This document shows, piece by piece, positions 24,301 to 35,152 of a stretch of 64,000 bases of DNA (position 1 is its first letter; every line of letters starts with the position of its first letter). Made by a program: the position numbers and the translations under genes. The notes under the pieces were generated by a model. The model made no database searches. It was given only the letters and a program-made list of their open reading frames with translations, and had not been told where the DNA came from. Source of the stretch: Costus lasius (lineage: Eukaryota; Streptophyta; Magnoliopsida; Zingiberales; Costaceae); the NCBI GenBank assembly GCA_027563935.2, contig CM050449.1, positions 57,491,949 through 57,555,948 on the forward strand, in the 5' to 3' direction.

Positions 24301-25254
24301 GTTTCCAACTCGTAGGTCTACCTCATGCTGTCCCACCTGCCTTCTTCTCTTGAGTTCCTGTACATTTGAACAAATGTGAACTCCACATGCAGTGTCTAAC
24401 ACCCATGAAATAGTAGAAGAAGATAACATGACCTCAGTCACATATATACCTGAGCCAGAAGCGATGCTTCCCCTCTTATCTCCTTGGAGCGCTTTACAGT
24501 CCTTTTTCCAGTGACCCAGCTGGCCACAGTGGAAACACCTGTTGTCCTTCGACCGCTTCACCTTCTGTTTCAGAGCCTTGCTGTAATTCTTGACAGGGGC
24601 CTTGCCCTTCTTCCCCTTCTTCTTGTTCCTTGAAGGAACCATCAAGACAGAGGTTGAAGGCTTACCCTTCAGAGTTTCCTCAGTAGTCAAGAGCATATTC
24701 AACAGCTCTGCCGGCGTACAATCGATCTTGTTCATATTAAAATTAATAATGAACGCATCGAAAGAAGGCGGGAGAGACTGCAGAATAATATCCACAGCAA
24801 GCTCCTGGTTGATGGTATGCCCCAGTTTCTCCAGAGCCTCCTTGTGCCCAATCATCTTGAGCACGTGAGCTCCCACTGGGCTCCCCTCAGCCAGTTTGCT
24901 CTGAAAGAAGAGCTTCGTCAGATTATAGCGCTCAGTCCTCGCCTGTGCAGCATACAGCATCTTGAGGTTCGCTATAATTTCTATAGCCGACATATCCTCA
25001 TGCTGACGCTGCAGCGGTGGCGTCATAGACGCTAGCATCAGGCAAGCGACATCAATGCTATCATTGACGTGCTTTTCGTAGGCATCCCGAACCGCCCTTG
25101 CGGCGTTCGGAGCGGGCTGCGGCGGTATCGCCGTCTCGAGGACATACAGTTTCCTCTCTGCCTTAAGAACAATCTTAAGGTGTCCGAACCAGTCAGAGAA
25201 GTTCGGCCCAGCAAACTTCTCCCTTTCCAGTAGGGATCGCACATTGAAGCTCAT
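21370..25254 (-). CDS. Copia gag-pol polyprotein, intact (element I)
   Basis: 1294 residues in one frame. Gag (about 1-235) forms the virus-like particle and ends in a lysine-rich stretch and a CCHC knuckle (CFHCGQLGHWKKDC, 240-253). The protease has the active site DTA (287-289). A pre-integrase HHCC follows (H421, H426, C452, C455). The integrase catalytic residues are D482, D545 and E581, spaced D-X35-E. RT carries YVDD at 968-971, and RNase H has D1141, TEAEY near 1183 and D1220. All key residues are present and there are no stops or shifts, so it is probably functional. It is nearly identical to A. ATG at 25254 is the first gag ATG in unspliced RNA. The frame stays open seven codons upstream to a splice acceptor, and the real start may be ATG-GCA-TTG in the LTR (27323-27315). 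Confidence 0.95.
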   Translation of the reverse strand: MSFNVRSLLEREKFAGPNFSDWFGHLKIVLKAERKLYVLETAIPPQPAPNAARAVRDAYEKHVNDSIDVACLMLASMTPPLQRQHEDMSAIEIIANLKMLYAAQARTERYNLTKLFFQSKLAEGSPVGAHVLKMIGHKEALEKLGHTINQELAVDIILQSLPPSFDAFIINFNMNKIDCTPAELLNMLLTTEETLKGKPSTSVLMVPSRNKKKGKKGKAPVKNYSKALKQKVKRSKDNRCFHCGQLGHWKKDCKALQGDKRGSIASGSGIYVTEVMLSSSTISWVLDTACGVHICSNVQELKRRRQVGQHEVDLRVGNGARVAAVAVGDYFITLPSGIVLELNNCYFVPSITKNIISIPALVRKGFAFECKISKCVLSHDNIVYATGSINNGLYMLDMENSIQNIDNKKAKYADDSTLLWHSRLGHINEKRIKRLHEHGLLGSFSYEEIDTCKACLMGKMTKSPFLNKGQRTSGLLDLIHSDVCGPFSKHARGGYQYFITFTDDFSRYGYVYLMRHKSESFDKFKEFKNEVQNQLGRNIKALRSDRGGEYLSHAFTDYLKECGIISQLTPLGTPQWNGVSERRNRTLLDMVRSMMSQATLPYSFWGFALETAAKVLNRVPSKAVLKTPYELWYGKQPSLTFIRIWGCEAYVKKLASGKLESRSEKCIFVGYPKETKGYYFYDPKENKVFVARTAIFLEKEFLLQEASGREIKLDENPEEGQSSQAQLDEPEPVDQVIEQPEAQISREPRRSGRIRRQPERYDGVYIIDNDEPLTYADAVSGPESARWLEAMRAEMDSMSDNQVWDLVDPPPGVIPIGCKWIFKKKIDMDGNVVTYKGRLVAKGFKQIYGIDYDETFSPVAMFKSIRILFAIAAYYDYEIWQMDVKTAFLNGNLDEDVYMTQPEGFTNPSDRHKICKLKKSIYGLKQASRSWNIRFDESISEFGFIKNEDDPCVYKRFSGSVITFLILYVDDILIIGNDIPELHAVKAWLGKCFQMKDLGEAAYVLGVKIYRDRSKRLLGLCQSTYIDKVLERFHLENSKRGYLPVRHGLNLSKSQCPQTQTEKDEMDNTPYASAIGSIMYAMLCTRPDVAYGLSVTSRFQSNPGLAHWIAVKNILKYLRRTKDMFLIYGGQEELSIEGYTDASFQSDQDDFRSQSGYVFSLNGGAVVWKSFKQSTVADSTTEAEYVAASEASKEAVWIRKFVRELGVVPSSADPLVIFCDNTGAIAQAKEPRSHQKSKHIQRRFHLIREIIDRGEIKICKVHTDDNLADPLTKPLAQQKHEKHCNNMGLRFLNH

Positions 25255-26870
25255 GGTGTTCGTTGCTGCAGGAATCTACAACAAGCAAGAACAGCAAGGT
25301 CAGTATCAATGTTTCAGAATCAATCCAGGACTTAAGAAAGATTCTTTTCTCACTATTTTGTCTGACTGAAAAATCCAGTAAACAGTCCGAAAGAGTAACA
25401 CTCTTTTAGTGAGATGGGATCCAGATTTCATACTTGGTCTCCGCGTCCCGCTCAGGCGAGATAAGATACACAGAGATGACAAGCACTAATTTCTGGTAGG
25501 CTGTCCCAGCCAATCGCCAACCCGTGCGATTCCCCTTCATCTTGGCAATCCAGCAGACTGTGCCAACTGAGTTGGTACAACACAGTCTCTGATCCCAGAG
25601 ATGGCTGCCTCCATGTGCTACCATATGCGCCACATATGTAGCCTACATGGTCAAGCTGACCCGACCTACTCCCTGGACCACCACGTGCTATGCTGAGCAA
25701 CGAGAGGGGATAAATCCCAACTCTGTAACACGCAGGTGAAATCCAGCACCGTCTGAAGATAGATGGACGTGCCCACTGAGTGGGTTCAACACGGCTCCAA
25801 CGATAATCAGAAAGGTGAGGTTTCGCGTCAGAAGGCTTACGAGCTTGATATATTAGCGTTGGATTTTAACGGTCTTTTATCTTCTTACTATCAGGCATGC
25901 CTATGGCTATAGCAGAAGATAAACATAAACATGCAATTCTAATTATTAGCAATAAGTAGAAAGCATGATCTTATGTGGTAAAAGCCCATGAACCCTAGTA
26001 AGACCTTAATGTTACTTAAGTCTTCACTTGAGCTTCATTGCATCTCATCTGGTCCAACCCAGTGCCCCAGCGCCAAGAGCACCACAGGTGCACCACCAGG
26101 TGAATGCCCCTCTTGGATGTGTGCCTTTGTACTCTTGTCTAATCAAAGTACATTTGATCTATCTAGACAAGGTTGACTCGCAGGTCAACTACATTTCATA
26201 AATTAAAACAATGTGATTCGCAGATCACAAAAATTAACTTATAATTTACCAGGCACGCAGGCCCCAGCACAGCACACAATATGGGCAACCCACATAAGAC
26301 TAAATAAACAAGCATATGGTTCAATCAACATGTGATCCAATCATCTTGAAATTAAAAGTTTTGAAAACCCCATGGCATCAATTTTAATTTCCTTATGAGC
26401 CCTACAACCTTACAATGGTCCATTGATAGGGATCCACTCAACCATCTAGTTAGATCCATTGCCCTTGCATGCACCGAGTCCTAACTGACCCGAGTTGACC
26501 TAATGGTCAACCATGCATGCGTCAAGGGCTGAACTACCCCCATGAGTTTTGGCAAGCGGGTGTGACCCCGGGCCTAACTCAAGTGTGTTCAGTAGTGTCT
26601 CAACCAGACCTCGCTACACGCCCTAGATGCAGTCAACCTATAGCCACCTTGTGCTTGCGCATAGGTGCTATCAGGTTAACCCATCTGAGCTGTCAGATGG
26701 TCTGATCAGACTTGGATCTGACCTAGTGGTGACTTCAACCCCATCAACCCATCTAAGGGTTTAATGTAGTGGCACCTTAGATCTAATCAAGCGCGCAAGA
26801 TGTAAGTTTTAGAAAACTTTTAGAACGTGCGCAAATAAACAAACAACATGCTTGATAACCCTTAGATCTA

Positions 26871-27000
26871 AGGGGGTCCCCTTCAAGGGGGAGCGCATAC
26901 TTTAGGGGGTCCCCTTCAAGGGGGAGCGCATACTTTAGGGGGTCCCCTTCAAGGGGGAGCGCATACTTTAGGGGGTCCCCTTCAAGGGGGAGCGCAAACT
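26871..27000. repeat. 33-bp tandem repeat, 4 copies, in I leader
   Basis: Four head-to-tail units, each with the inverted repeat GGTCCCC-TTCAA-GGGG followed by GAGCGCA. The unit matches the terminal hairpin of the K and D LTRs (61737, 60598) better than the end of the I LTR itself. Confidence 0.9.
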
Positions 27001-27019
27001 ACATGTCAACATATGATAC

Positions 27020-27115
27020 AAGCGCAACCTTCATGCAACCATGATACAAGCGCAACCATCATGTAACCAAAGTAAGCGCAACCATCATGTAACCAAAGTA
27101 AGCGCAACCAACATG
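27020..27115. repeat. 26-bp tandem repeat in I leader
   Basis: Units of AAGCGCAACCATCATGTAAC plus CAAAGT. The last copies are near perfect and the first two are diverged. It lies between the 33-bp array and the PBS. Confidence 0.85.
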
Positions 27116-27175
27116 GATCACAAAATCGTAAAGCAATCATATAGATCATATGGAGAGCCTAGCTCTGATACCAAT

Positions 27176-28845
27176 TGATGGAACCCCTAATCTAAGGGGG
27201 GAAGAAACCCTAAACATGCGCATCTAGCATGCATAGTGGAAAGAGGGCTTCAAGTAGATCGCATATGAACTATATGTTAACTTAATTCAACTTAAGATCA
27301 AGTTTTGATCTTACCAATGCCATGGATTGGATGGCGGCTTGGAATGAGAGAGAGCAAGCGAGATCTCCTCCAAAGAATACACACACCAAGTGATGAAGGC
27401 TTCCAACTTGCGCAACTTTGTGCTAGCAAAATGCCAAGTTGTCCTTCTCGAGTGGTAGGGATGAAGATGATGCTTTTGCCGGTTCTGCTCTTGTCGTCCA
27501 CCCCAAGCTTCTCTCAAGTCTCGCCGAGCAAGAGCAAAACGCAAGGAGACAAGGGATGAATGAGCTCAAGCCGTTTTGGCGTTTCAAGGAGCCATGCGCT
27601 CAATGACTTTCCAAATTTGGAAACTCCATTAAGCCATGCGTTCTCCTCTTCAAGCAAACCGCCCAAAACGCTTATGGATCGAACCATGGGTTCACCCATG
27701 TAAACCGGTTCAATCCAAATTGGTCCAAACCAAAGCAATCGGTCTAGATCAACCAAACCCTAAGGTTTCCAATCCAACCGTTCATCTTATGATGCTCTTG
27801 ATCTCACCGATCTAGCATCAATACTCTCGATCGAAGCTTACCGATCTCAAGCCCTAATCAATCAAACATGATCAAGCTAGATCTCACTTACAATCAGAGT
27901 CTATATCCCTTTAAACTGAACCCAAATAATTCAGTCCACACGATCTGACTCAAAGAAAGCCATATCACCAAATTGTGTGACCCTGAGGGTTTCCTTTAAA
28001 CGTCGGTAACGATAACTTACGTTATCACGATCAGTGAGGGGTATCTAGCAACACATCACTGTCTCCCGATATAAAGGAAAGAGTCTTCCAAGACTCCACC
28101 CAAACCATAGCATAAGTGTGAATCAACTCACTTGGCATACATGATTCCTTTGCCACTGGATGTTCTTATTGGACAAGCATGTCAAGCCTGTAACTCCAAT
28201 ACGATGAGCATGATTAGATCAGATGAACATAGTCATCTGGGTATGGCCATACACTTCCTCAATCATCTCATATAGGGGGGCCCTCTAGAACATCACACTC
28301 CTTAAACAAGGAGACGGCAATCCTTTATCTATCACAAGTGCCCTAACCTGACTCAAGCTCACCATCCAAGATAGTCTATAATCATTATGTTTCAAATGAT
28401 ATTGAACTACCTCAAAACAATGACAATCATCATTTAGAAACACAAGTGATCTCAAGTCAAAGGACATGTGCCACTTAGTGCTTACAAGGATCATTCACAT
28501 TGTGACAAGCAATGGAATATCCCAGTAGGGTCTGTCCAGTACATCCAATGTACCCATGAGTCTACATCTTATTCCATGCTCGAAGCATCCTATAAGATTA
28601 GCACTCATATCAGTCTCAATCATATCAAGGCTGTCTCAAGTTCACCAAGATATCTCGACTAAGGACTTATAGCCTGTCAGCCTAGCTGAACAGCTTTGAG
28701 ACATTATTCAGAAGTACACTTATTACAGCAGACAAGGTAACAACCTGAATAATAACCATGCCTTTTATAAACATAAGAGTTTATTACATGATACTTTTAC
28801 AATCCCAAAGGCCTCAAACATTAGCCTTAAGGGCATACCCCAACA
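27176..28845 (-). repeat. I 5' LTR
   Basis: 1670 bases, the same length as its partner and identical except for one C/T difference at 27237. The mini-exon ATG-GCA-TTG is at 27323-27315. The donor GTAAGA begins at 27314 and is the best donor match to the plant consensus in the window. Confidence 0.95.
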
Positions 28846-28850
28846 CCTAT

Positions 28851-31842
28851 GACATGGGTATTGGATACCGCATGTGGAGTACAAATATGCAAAGGCTCAG
28901 AAAGGATAGATCAGTAAGGCCTAGAGAGATTGACCTACGGATAGGTAACAGGGCACAAGTTGCTGCTGTTGCTGTAGGAGTTTTTCTCCCTGCCTTCTGG
29001 ACTTCAGTTAAAGCTAGACAATTGCTATTATGTACCTTCCCTTACCAAAACATTGTATCCACTCCTTGCTTGGCAAAGAAAGGATTTAGGTTTGAAATAA
29101 AAGAGAACTTATGTTCTTTTTCTTTTGCAAACATGTTTTATGGGAAGGGTACTTTGTGCAATGGTCCGCATGTCTTGGACATGGTTAGCTCTATTTGTAA
29201 CATAAACATTAAAAGGACCAAACTGAGTGGTTCAGTTGGTGCTTTCCTACGGCATTGTCGATTAGCCCATATAAACAAGAATCGCATTCGACAACTCCAT
29301 GAAAATGGGTTGCTAGATTCGAGTTCCTTGGAGGAACTTGATACATGTGAGACTTGTTTATTAGGGAAAATGACAAAGACGCCCTTCACCAAGACTGGTG
29401 AGAGGGCAGGAGGTTTGTTGGATCTCATACATAGTGATGTGTGTGGGCTATTCAATAAACAAGCCAAAGGAGGGTATAACTACTTCATCACATTTACTGA
29501 TGACTTTAGTAGATATGGTTATGTCTACATGACAAGACATGAAGTAGAGAACCAGCTTGGTAGATCCTTTAAGAATCTTCGATCAGATCGTGATGGAGAG
29601 CACCTGAGCAGTGTATTCTTTGACTATCTGAGTAAGTGTGGGATCCTATCCCAACTCACTCCTCCTAGAGCACCTCGGTAGAATGGTGTATCTGAAAGGA
29701 GAAATCGAACCTTGTTGGACATAGTTCGGTCTATGATGAGTCATGCAACTCTACCTCCCTCATTCTGGGGACATGCACTTGAAAAAGCTTCTCTAATACT
29801 GAATAATGTTCCATCTAAGAGTGTCTCAAAGATTCCATACGAGGTATGGAATGGGAGACGCCCTAATCTCACTTTTATCAGGATCTAGGGATGTGAGGCT
29901 TATGTCAAACGTCAGGATTCTAGCAAGCTAGAACCTAGATCTGATAAGTGTATGTTTGTGGGGGTACCCTAAGGAGACTAAGGGTTACTACTTCTATATT
30001 CCCACCGAGAACAAAGTTTTTGTTGCTCGGGGTGCGGTCTTTCTAGAGAAAGAATTTCTCATGAAAGAAGTTAGTGGGAGGAAGTTTGACTTGGACAAGG
30101 TCCAAGTGCAACCACAAGACATAGAGATGGGAACCTGAGCCACCTGCACCGGTTGCTAGGCAGCCTGAGGCTCAGACACAGGCCCCATGTAGGTCTGGGA
30201 GGTCTCGTCGTGCACCTGAGAGGTATGGGTCGCTGCCGACCCAACACGATGGGATCTTCATCATGGAGGATGAACCCAGGACTTATGATGAGGCGGTCAG
30301 TGGACCGGACTCCGAGAGATGGCTTGAGGCCATGCGATCCGAGATGGATTCCATGTCGGCTAACCAAGTCTGGGATTTGGTTGAGCTGCCTGATGGGGTA
30401 AAACCCATAGGGTGTAAATGGGTCTTCAAAAGGAAGACAGACATGGATGGCAAAATAGTTACCTATAAGGGTAGACTAGTGGCTAAAGGATTTAAACAAG
30501 TCCACGGGGTGGACTATGATGAAACCTTCTCGCCAATTGCCATGATCAAATCCATTCGGATTCTGCTTGCTATAGCTGCATATCATGAGATATGGCAGAT
30601 GGATGTGAAGACAGCGTTCCTTAACAGGAAGCTAACTAAGGATGTGTATATGACACAACCTAATGACTTCATCCATCCTGCAGATACTAGTAAAGTCTGC
30701 AGGCTAAAGAAATCCATTTACGGATTAAAGCAAGCATCTCGAAGTTAGAATCTTCAGTTTGATGAAGCTGTGAGAGATTATAGCTTTATCAAAAGCGAAG
30801 ATGACGCCTGTGTATACAGAAAATTCAGTGGGAGCTTGGTGACTTTTCTGGTCATGTATGTCGATGACATACTGCTCATCCGAAATGACATCCCTAGTCT
30901 TCAAGCTGTGAAGACATGGTTAGGGGAGTGTTTCGAGATGAAGGACTTAGGGGAGGCCGCCTATATTCTAGGCGTGAGGATCTACCGGGATAGATCCAAG
31001 AGGCTCTTGGCCCTTAGTCAGAGTACCCACATTGATAAGGTCCTGGAGAGGTTCAACTTGGAGCAATTCAAGAAGGGATACCATCCAGTGAGACATGGCC
31101 TTACTCTCTCAAAGAACCAGTGTACCAACACAGAGCCTGAGAGAGATGACATGAGTCGAGTGCCCTATGCTTCGGCGGTGGGATCGATCATGTATGCAAT
31201 GTTGTGTACTAGACCAGTTGTGGCTTATGCTGTGAGCATAACCAGCCGATACCAATCCAATCCTAGTTTACAGCACTGGGTGGCTGTAAAGAATATCCTT
31301 GAGTATCCTGAAAGGGACTAAGGATTTATTCTATAAAGTCTACGGGGGACAGGAAGAACTCAGTGTGTAGGGCTTCACTGATGAGTCGTTCCAGTCTGAT
31401 CCTGATGACTTCAGATCGCAGACCAGCTATTAGTTTAAGATGGTTGGAGGTGCTGTATGCTGGAAGAGCTTCAAGCAATCCACCATAGCTAATTCTACAA
31501 CCGAAGCTGAGTATGTGGTTGCTTCTGAGGCAGCCAATGAAGCCGTTTGGATCAGGAAGTTCTTTTCTGAACTTCAGGTGGTTCCAAGTGCAATGGATCC
31601 CATTGAGCTCTACTATGACAACAATGAGAATTGCACATAATAAGGAACCACGGTCTCATCAAAGGTCCAAATGCATACTCAAGAGATTTCGCCTGATCAA
31701 AGAGATCATTGATCGAGGTGATGTCAAGATTAGCAGAGTTGGCACAGAGAGCAATCTAGCAGACCCACTGACCAAGGCTTTAGCGTAGCAGAAGCATGAT
31801 GGTCGTACTAGAGATATGGGGTTGAGGTTACTCAACCTCTAG
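28851..31842 (+). pseudogene. F pol remnant (protease-integrase-RT-RNase H)
   Basis: Continues F after element I. Protease keeps WVLDTACGV near 28865. The integrase core keeps DVCG and DFSRYGY but lost about a dozen residues after that motif, and its DRGGE became DRDGE. RT keeps YVDDI near 30865. The end reads LRLLNL before the polypurine tract (31851-31863). Damage is heavy: in-frame stops near 29681, 29887, 30747, 31320 and beyond, a frameshift near 29958 and a disordered segment around 30130. Fragment ORFs of 307, 161, 183 and 66 codons are pieces of this one gene. It cannot work in cis. Confidence 0.92.
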
Positions 31843-31850
31843 GTCTTAGT

Positions 31851-31863
31851 GCAAGTGGGAGAT
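31851..31863 (+). other. F polypurine tract
   Basis: GCAAGTGGGAGAT immediately before TGTTGGTG. It is the same tract as in family 1, although the LTR sequences differ. Confidence 0.85.
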
Positions 31864-33934
31864 TGTTGGTGTATATGCCCTAGGACCTAGTTTTGGTCCA
31901 TCTTTGTACTACTTGACTCTGATATTAATATATATCTTTCTGGCATTGTCGTTATCATTGTTTGTCTACACCTGCGATTGTGTACTTACATGATAATGTC
32001 CCTGGAGACAGATTGGATCTGTGCTCGAACTATAGTCCCCAGTCGATGTACCTGAGTGGATATGGGACAACTCTGGTACTTGAGAGACTGGTATGTGGGC
32101 TGGTTAGGAACGTGGTGCTAACGCAGACACATGGGTATATCATTGGAGGATATACTGGATAGACCCGCTGTGAGGCTATGACTTGGTGTCATAAGTTATC
32201 CTCACAAGTGACAGGAGATGCATTGATCCCTTGACTTGAGGTCATTGACCATTCTATATGGTTAGGGACTTGCTTTGATACAACCTAACACCTTGCCGTA
32301 GTTGGGAGGTCATAACGGTTGTCATTGAGCATGTCACGACCCATATGAGAAGGTCAATGGACAGACATAGGATTTGCCCCTTCCTTTGGGAAGTATGATA
32401 TCCATGGAGCTCCCTTATAGTTCTATGACTGAGAGTGTATGGCCATACCCAGGTAAGAACCTGTTCTAGTCATAGCCATGTGATTGGATGAAAACAAGTG
32501 GTGACACACTTGTCCAATCGGATATCAGTTCGGCAAAGAGACTGTAATGCATCTGTACCTAGTTACAATGATGGGGATGTCGATGTCGATATCCATTCCA
32601 ATAACCTGGGTAGCAGCGATGCACTGCTAGGTGCCACTCACTGCTTGTGATGACCTTTGGTCAGCACTGCCAGCGTTAGAGGAACCTACAGGGTCGCACA
32701 CCTTGATACTCGAGTTTTCATATTGATCGGGTAGCCTTTAGATCGAGTTATTGGATAACTCTGATCTATTTGGGAGATTTCATCAGCGCCAATGGGCCTG
32801 ATGAGATGGAAGAAACTTATTGGGGCCAACTTCCGTTTTTGGCATATTGATCAAATTAACCATGGTTAGCCTCATTTAGCCATGGGTTAAATTGGATTGG
32901 ATCCAATAGGTTGGTTAACATGCATAATGGACTTTGGGCTTGGCCCATTGCTTAGTTGGGCTTGCTAATAAGTTGTATTGAAGGGCTATGAGGCTTGAAG
33001 GGTATAATGGGGATGAATTAATGGGATAGGCGCATATGGGATTCTAGTTGGACTAGAATTGGCGCCTATGCCTTGTTTGGTATCTCCTAGGTGATTAAAT
33101 CACACAAGATAATTGATTGGATTGTGTTTGACAATTGTGGGCTAATTATTAACATAATTAGAATCCTAATTGGATTAGGACTTGCGCCCAAGCCACATTA
33201 GGTAATCCATCATATTGCCTTGACTAGGTCTAGGCGCATGGATGGGATTAATGCCTCATATGGCATGATATGGGCGCATATGGCTGATGCTTGCTTTGGC
33301 AAGTCTTAGGCGCATATGGGAGTGGAGATTTAATCAATATACTTGATTGTATAATCTCCTAGAATCATGCCCTAATTGTCAACACTTGCCATTCTCCCCT
33401 AACCGCCTCTTGCTCCTATAAATAAGCCCTTACCGCCCCCTCTCTTCATGATGCTAATTCCTTGGAGGCGCGAAGCATTAGAGGGCGACGGCTTGGAGAG
33501 CTTAGAGCTCTTCTTCTTCCATCAAGGGCGCAAGCATGCTTCTTCTCTTCCTTTCCTTGGCGCAAAGGAACAAGAAGGCTTGCGGCGTTGTCTTCTCCTT
33601 CCATCTCCTTGGCGCATCACATCTTGGTGGTGGCGCAAGTTGCTTGGAGGATTCTCCTAAGGCATGGATCTTCTTCCCGAGGCTAGCACCGGGCGAGGAA
33701 GAAGAAAACTTGAGGAATCCGTGTGTGCGAGACTGCAGAGGGCGAACACTTGGGCGCCTTCATCGACATCGGCTTCCAATTGCTTAAAGGTACTTACTAT
33801 CACATCGTGTCGACCCCCTCGCAAGAGATCTTCACTGGGTTTTTGGGACTAGCCTGTTTCGGGGACATTCTTCCACTGCGTAAAATGTATCCATGGCTCT
33901 GAAAATTGTAAAATGTCCCCGGGGTTTCCCAACA
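31864..33934 (+). repeat. F 3' LTR
   Basis: 2071 uninterrupted bases from TGTTGGTG to CCCAACA, followed by the CTCAT target copy. It gives the reference for the broken 5' LTR. A TATA box TATAAATA lies at 33417-33424. The chance ORFs at 33448-33852 lie downstream of it and are shared with the 5' LTR. Confidence 0.93.
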
Positions 33935-33939
33935 CTCAT

Positions 33940-34266
33940 GACACCAAGTCATAGCCTCACAGTGGGTCGGTCTAGTATATCCACCACTATTATACCCATA
34001 TGTCTACGTTAGCACCTCGTGCCTAACCAGCCCATATACTAGTCTCACATGTACCAAAGCTGTCCCACATCCACTTAGGTACTTGACTGGGGACAACAGT
34101 TTGAGCACATATCCAATCTATCTCCAGGGACATTATCATGCACGTACATAATCACAGATATAAATAAAGCATAATAATGACAATGCCAGAATAATATATA
34201 AGAAATATCAATGTCAAGTAGTATAAAAGATTGACCAATAATAGGTATTAGAGCATAAACACCAAC
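33940..34266 (-). repeat. Family-2 LTR G, right part (5' end of the LTR)
   Basis: Resumes G after F. In reverse it reads close to the first 330 bases of the F LTR, with a terminal CGTTGGTGTT where F has TGTTGGTGTA, so the terminal T is mutated to C. No polypurine complement follows, so this is the outer edge of a 5' or solo LTR. Confidence 0.7.
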
Positions 34267-35140
34267 GCCTCTAACCTCCTTACCACCACAAAACGCAATC
34301 AAGGCAACAAAACCGATATGGAACAGTAAAGCAGAATTCTAGCTTTCTATTGGATCATGTTTCAGTCATAGCAATAAGTTCACTATGGCTGTAACTTATG
34401 TAGCTAGAAGACCAATCTTCTATCTATTAATTAGATAGTTTGCAGGTCTGGAAGTTCCAAGAGCCCAAATTCAGAACACAATGATCAAACACAGAAACTA
34501 CAATGGTAAACTATAGTAGCAGATTCAGATTACCTTGTCCAAGTCTCGACCACAACAACAGATTTGTTGTGTTCGAAAACTAAGCAGGCAGAGGTCCTAA
34601 ATACTACCTATTAATGAGGTAGTTTGAGGATCTCTTGGTTCAGAAACTTCAAGCAAAGTTCTAAGAATAGAAATCTTGGCACAAATTCAGCAAACAGAAA
34701 AAAAAACTCAGTGACAAACTTCAGCAAGTCCAGCGAAATTGAAGTCCAAGTTTAGTAGGGTTTGCAAGTCATGTTGACAGCAAGATTGAATCCAATCTCG
34801 GCAGGAATTTCAAAAGTTTTCTCCTATAACACTCGACACAAGAACGCAGCACACACTTCAGAAACAGAAAGAAAATATGCAACCATCAATGAGAAAAATA
34901 CATAGTAGCTTGGTTTGAGGGGTTTGTTCTCAACCAATTTTCACCCAGACCCATTGCAATCCTCTCAGCAACTATATCACTTATAGTGCTGCTCAGATTC
35001 AGGCTTAGGCATCACTAGGATTACTAGAAATCATAAGACACAGAAAACTCAATATTACCATAAAACAGAGAACAATGTACACGAAACTAAGTCAAATTTC
35101 AAAATTTGATTTACACAAACAAAAGAGCACCTTAGGGCTT
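34267..35140 (-). other. Leader-like sequence of an unassigned element L
   Basis: AT-rich DNA with no recognisable coding region. It lies inside a candidate PBS on the minus strand, so it is probably the leader of a retroelement whose body was displaced by G. It holds two related hairpins: CTATCTA/TAGATAG at 34420-34438 and CTACCT/AGGTAG at 34604-34622. Confidence 0.4.
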
Positions 35141-35151
35141 CTTTGATACCA
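35141..35151 (-). other. Candidate PBS of element L
   Basis: The minus strand reads TGGTATCAAAG, one base off the TGGTATCAGAG site of the other copia elements. It lies one base inside a TGAAG...CTTCA-type LTR edge. Confidence 0.5.
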
Positions 35152-35152
35152 C

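Larger units (their letters stand above)
25255..27175 (-). other. I leader: PBS, predicted intron, structured RNA
   Basis: The leader between 5' LTR and gag, read on the minus strand. PBS TGGTATCAGAGC is the complement of 27162-27173. Two minisatellites lie near the PBS end. The gag-proximal part carries the same hairpins as A, including HP1 with bulge TTGAA. The predicted acceptor AG is the complement of 25276-25277, and exon 2 starts at 25275 with I-P-A-A-T-N-T leading to the gag ATG. Several upstream ATGs would hinder scanning translation of unspliced RNA. Confidence 0.65.
19680..28845 (-). mobile_element. Copia element I (family 1), intact, minus strand
   Basis: A 9.17-kb element with the target duplication CCTAT at 19675-19679 and 28846-28850. 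It has two 1670-base LTRs in which I find one difference (19741 C, 27237 T), a PBS, a leader with tandem repeats, an uninterrupted 1294-codon gag-pol and a polypurine tract. It is the youngest-looking insertion in the window and a candidate for present-day activity. Confidence 0.95.
4485..33934 (+). mobile_element. Copia element F (family 2), host of three family-1 insertions
   Basis: A complete but defective Ty1/copia element. The order is a 5' LTR in three pieces, PBS, leader, truncated gag, protease-integrase-RT-RNase H remnant, polypurine tract and 3' LTR. The target duplication CTCAT is present at 4480-4484 and 33935-33939. E and J interrupt the 5' LTR and I interrupts the gag/protease junction. 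With the insertions removed it is about 9.4 kb. The two LTRs differ at roughly 20 positions by eye plus one 20-bp length difference, about 1%. Confidence 0.9.

Noticed and set aside
26871..27115. Regular repeats considered as a CRISPR-like array
   Set aside because: Units are directly adjacent with no unique spacers, and the setting is a plant retroelement leader.
33448..33852. Overlapping ORFs after the F TATA box, repeated at 16947-17351, considered as LTR-encoded proteins
   Set aside because: They are duplicated because the LTR is duplicated. Four overlapping frames are open at once in GC-richer DNA, and no family is recognised.
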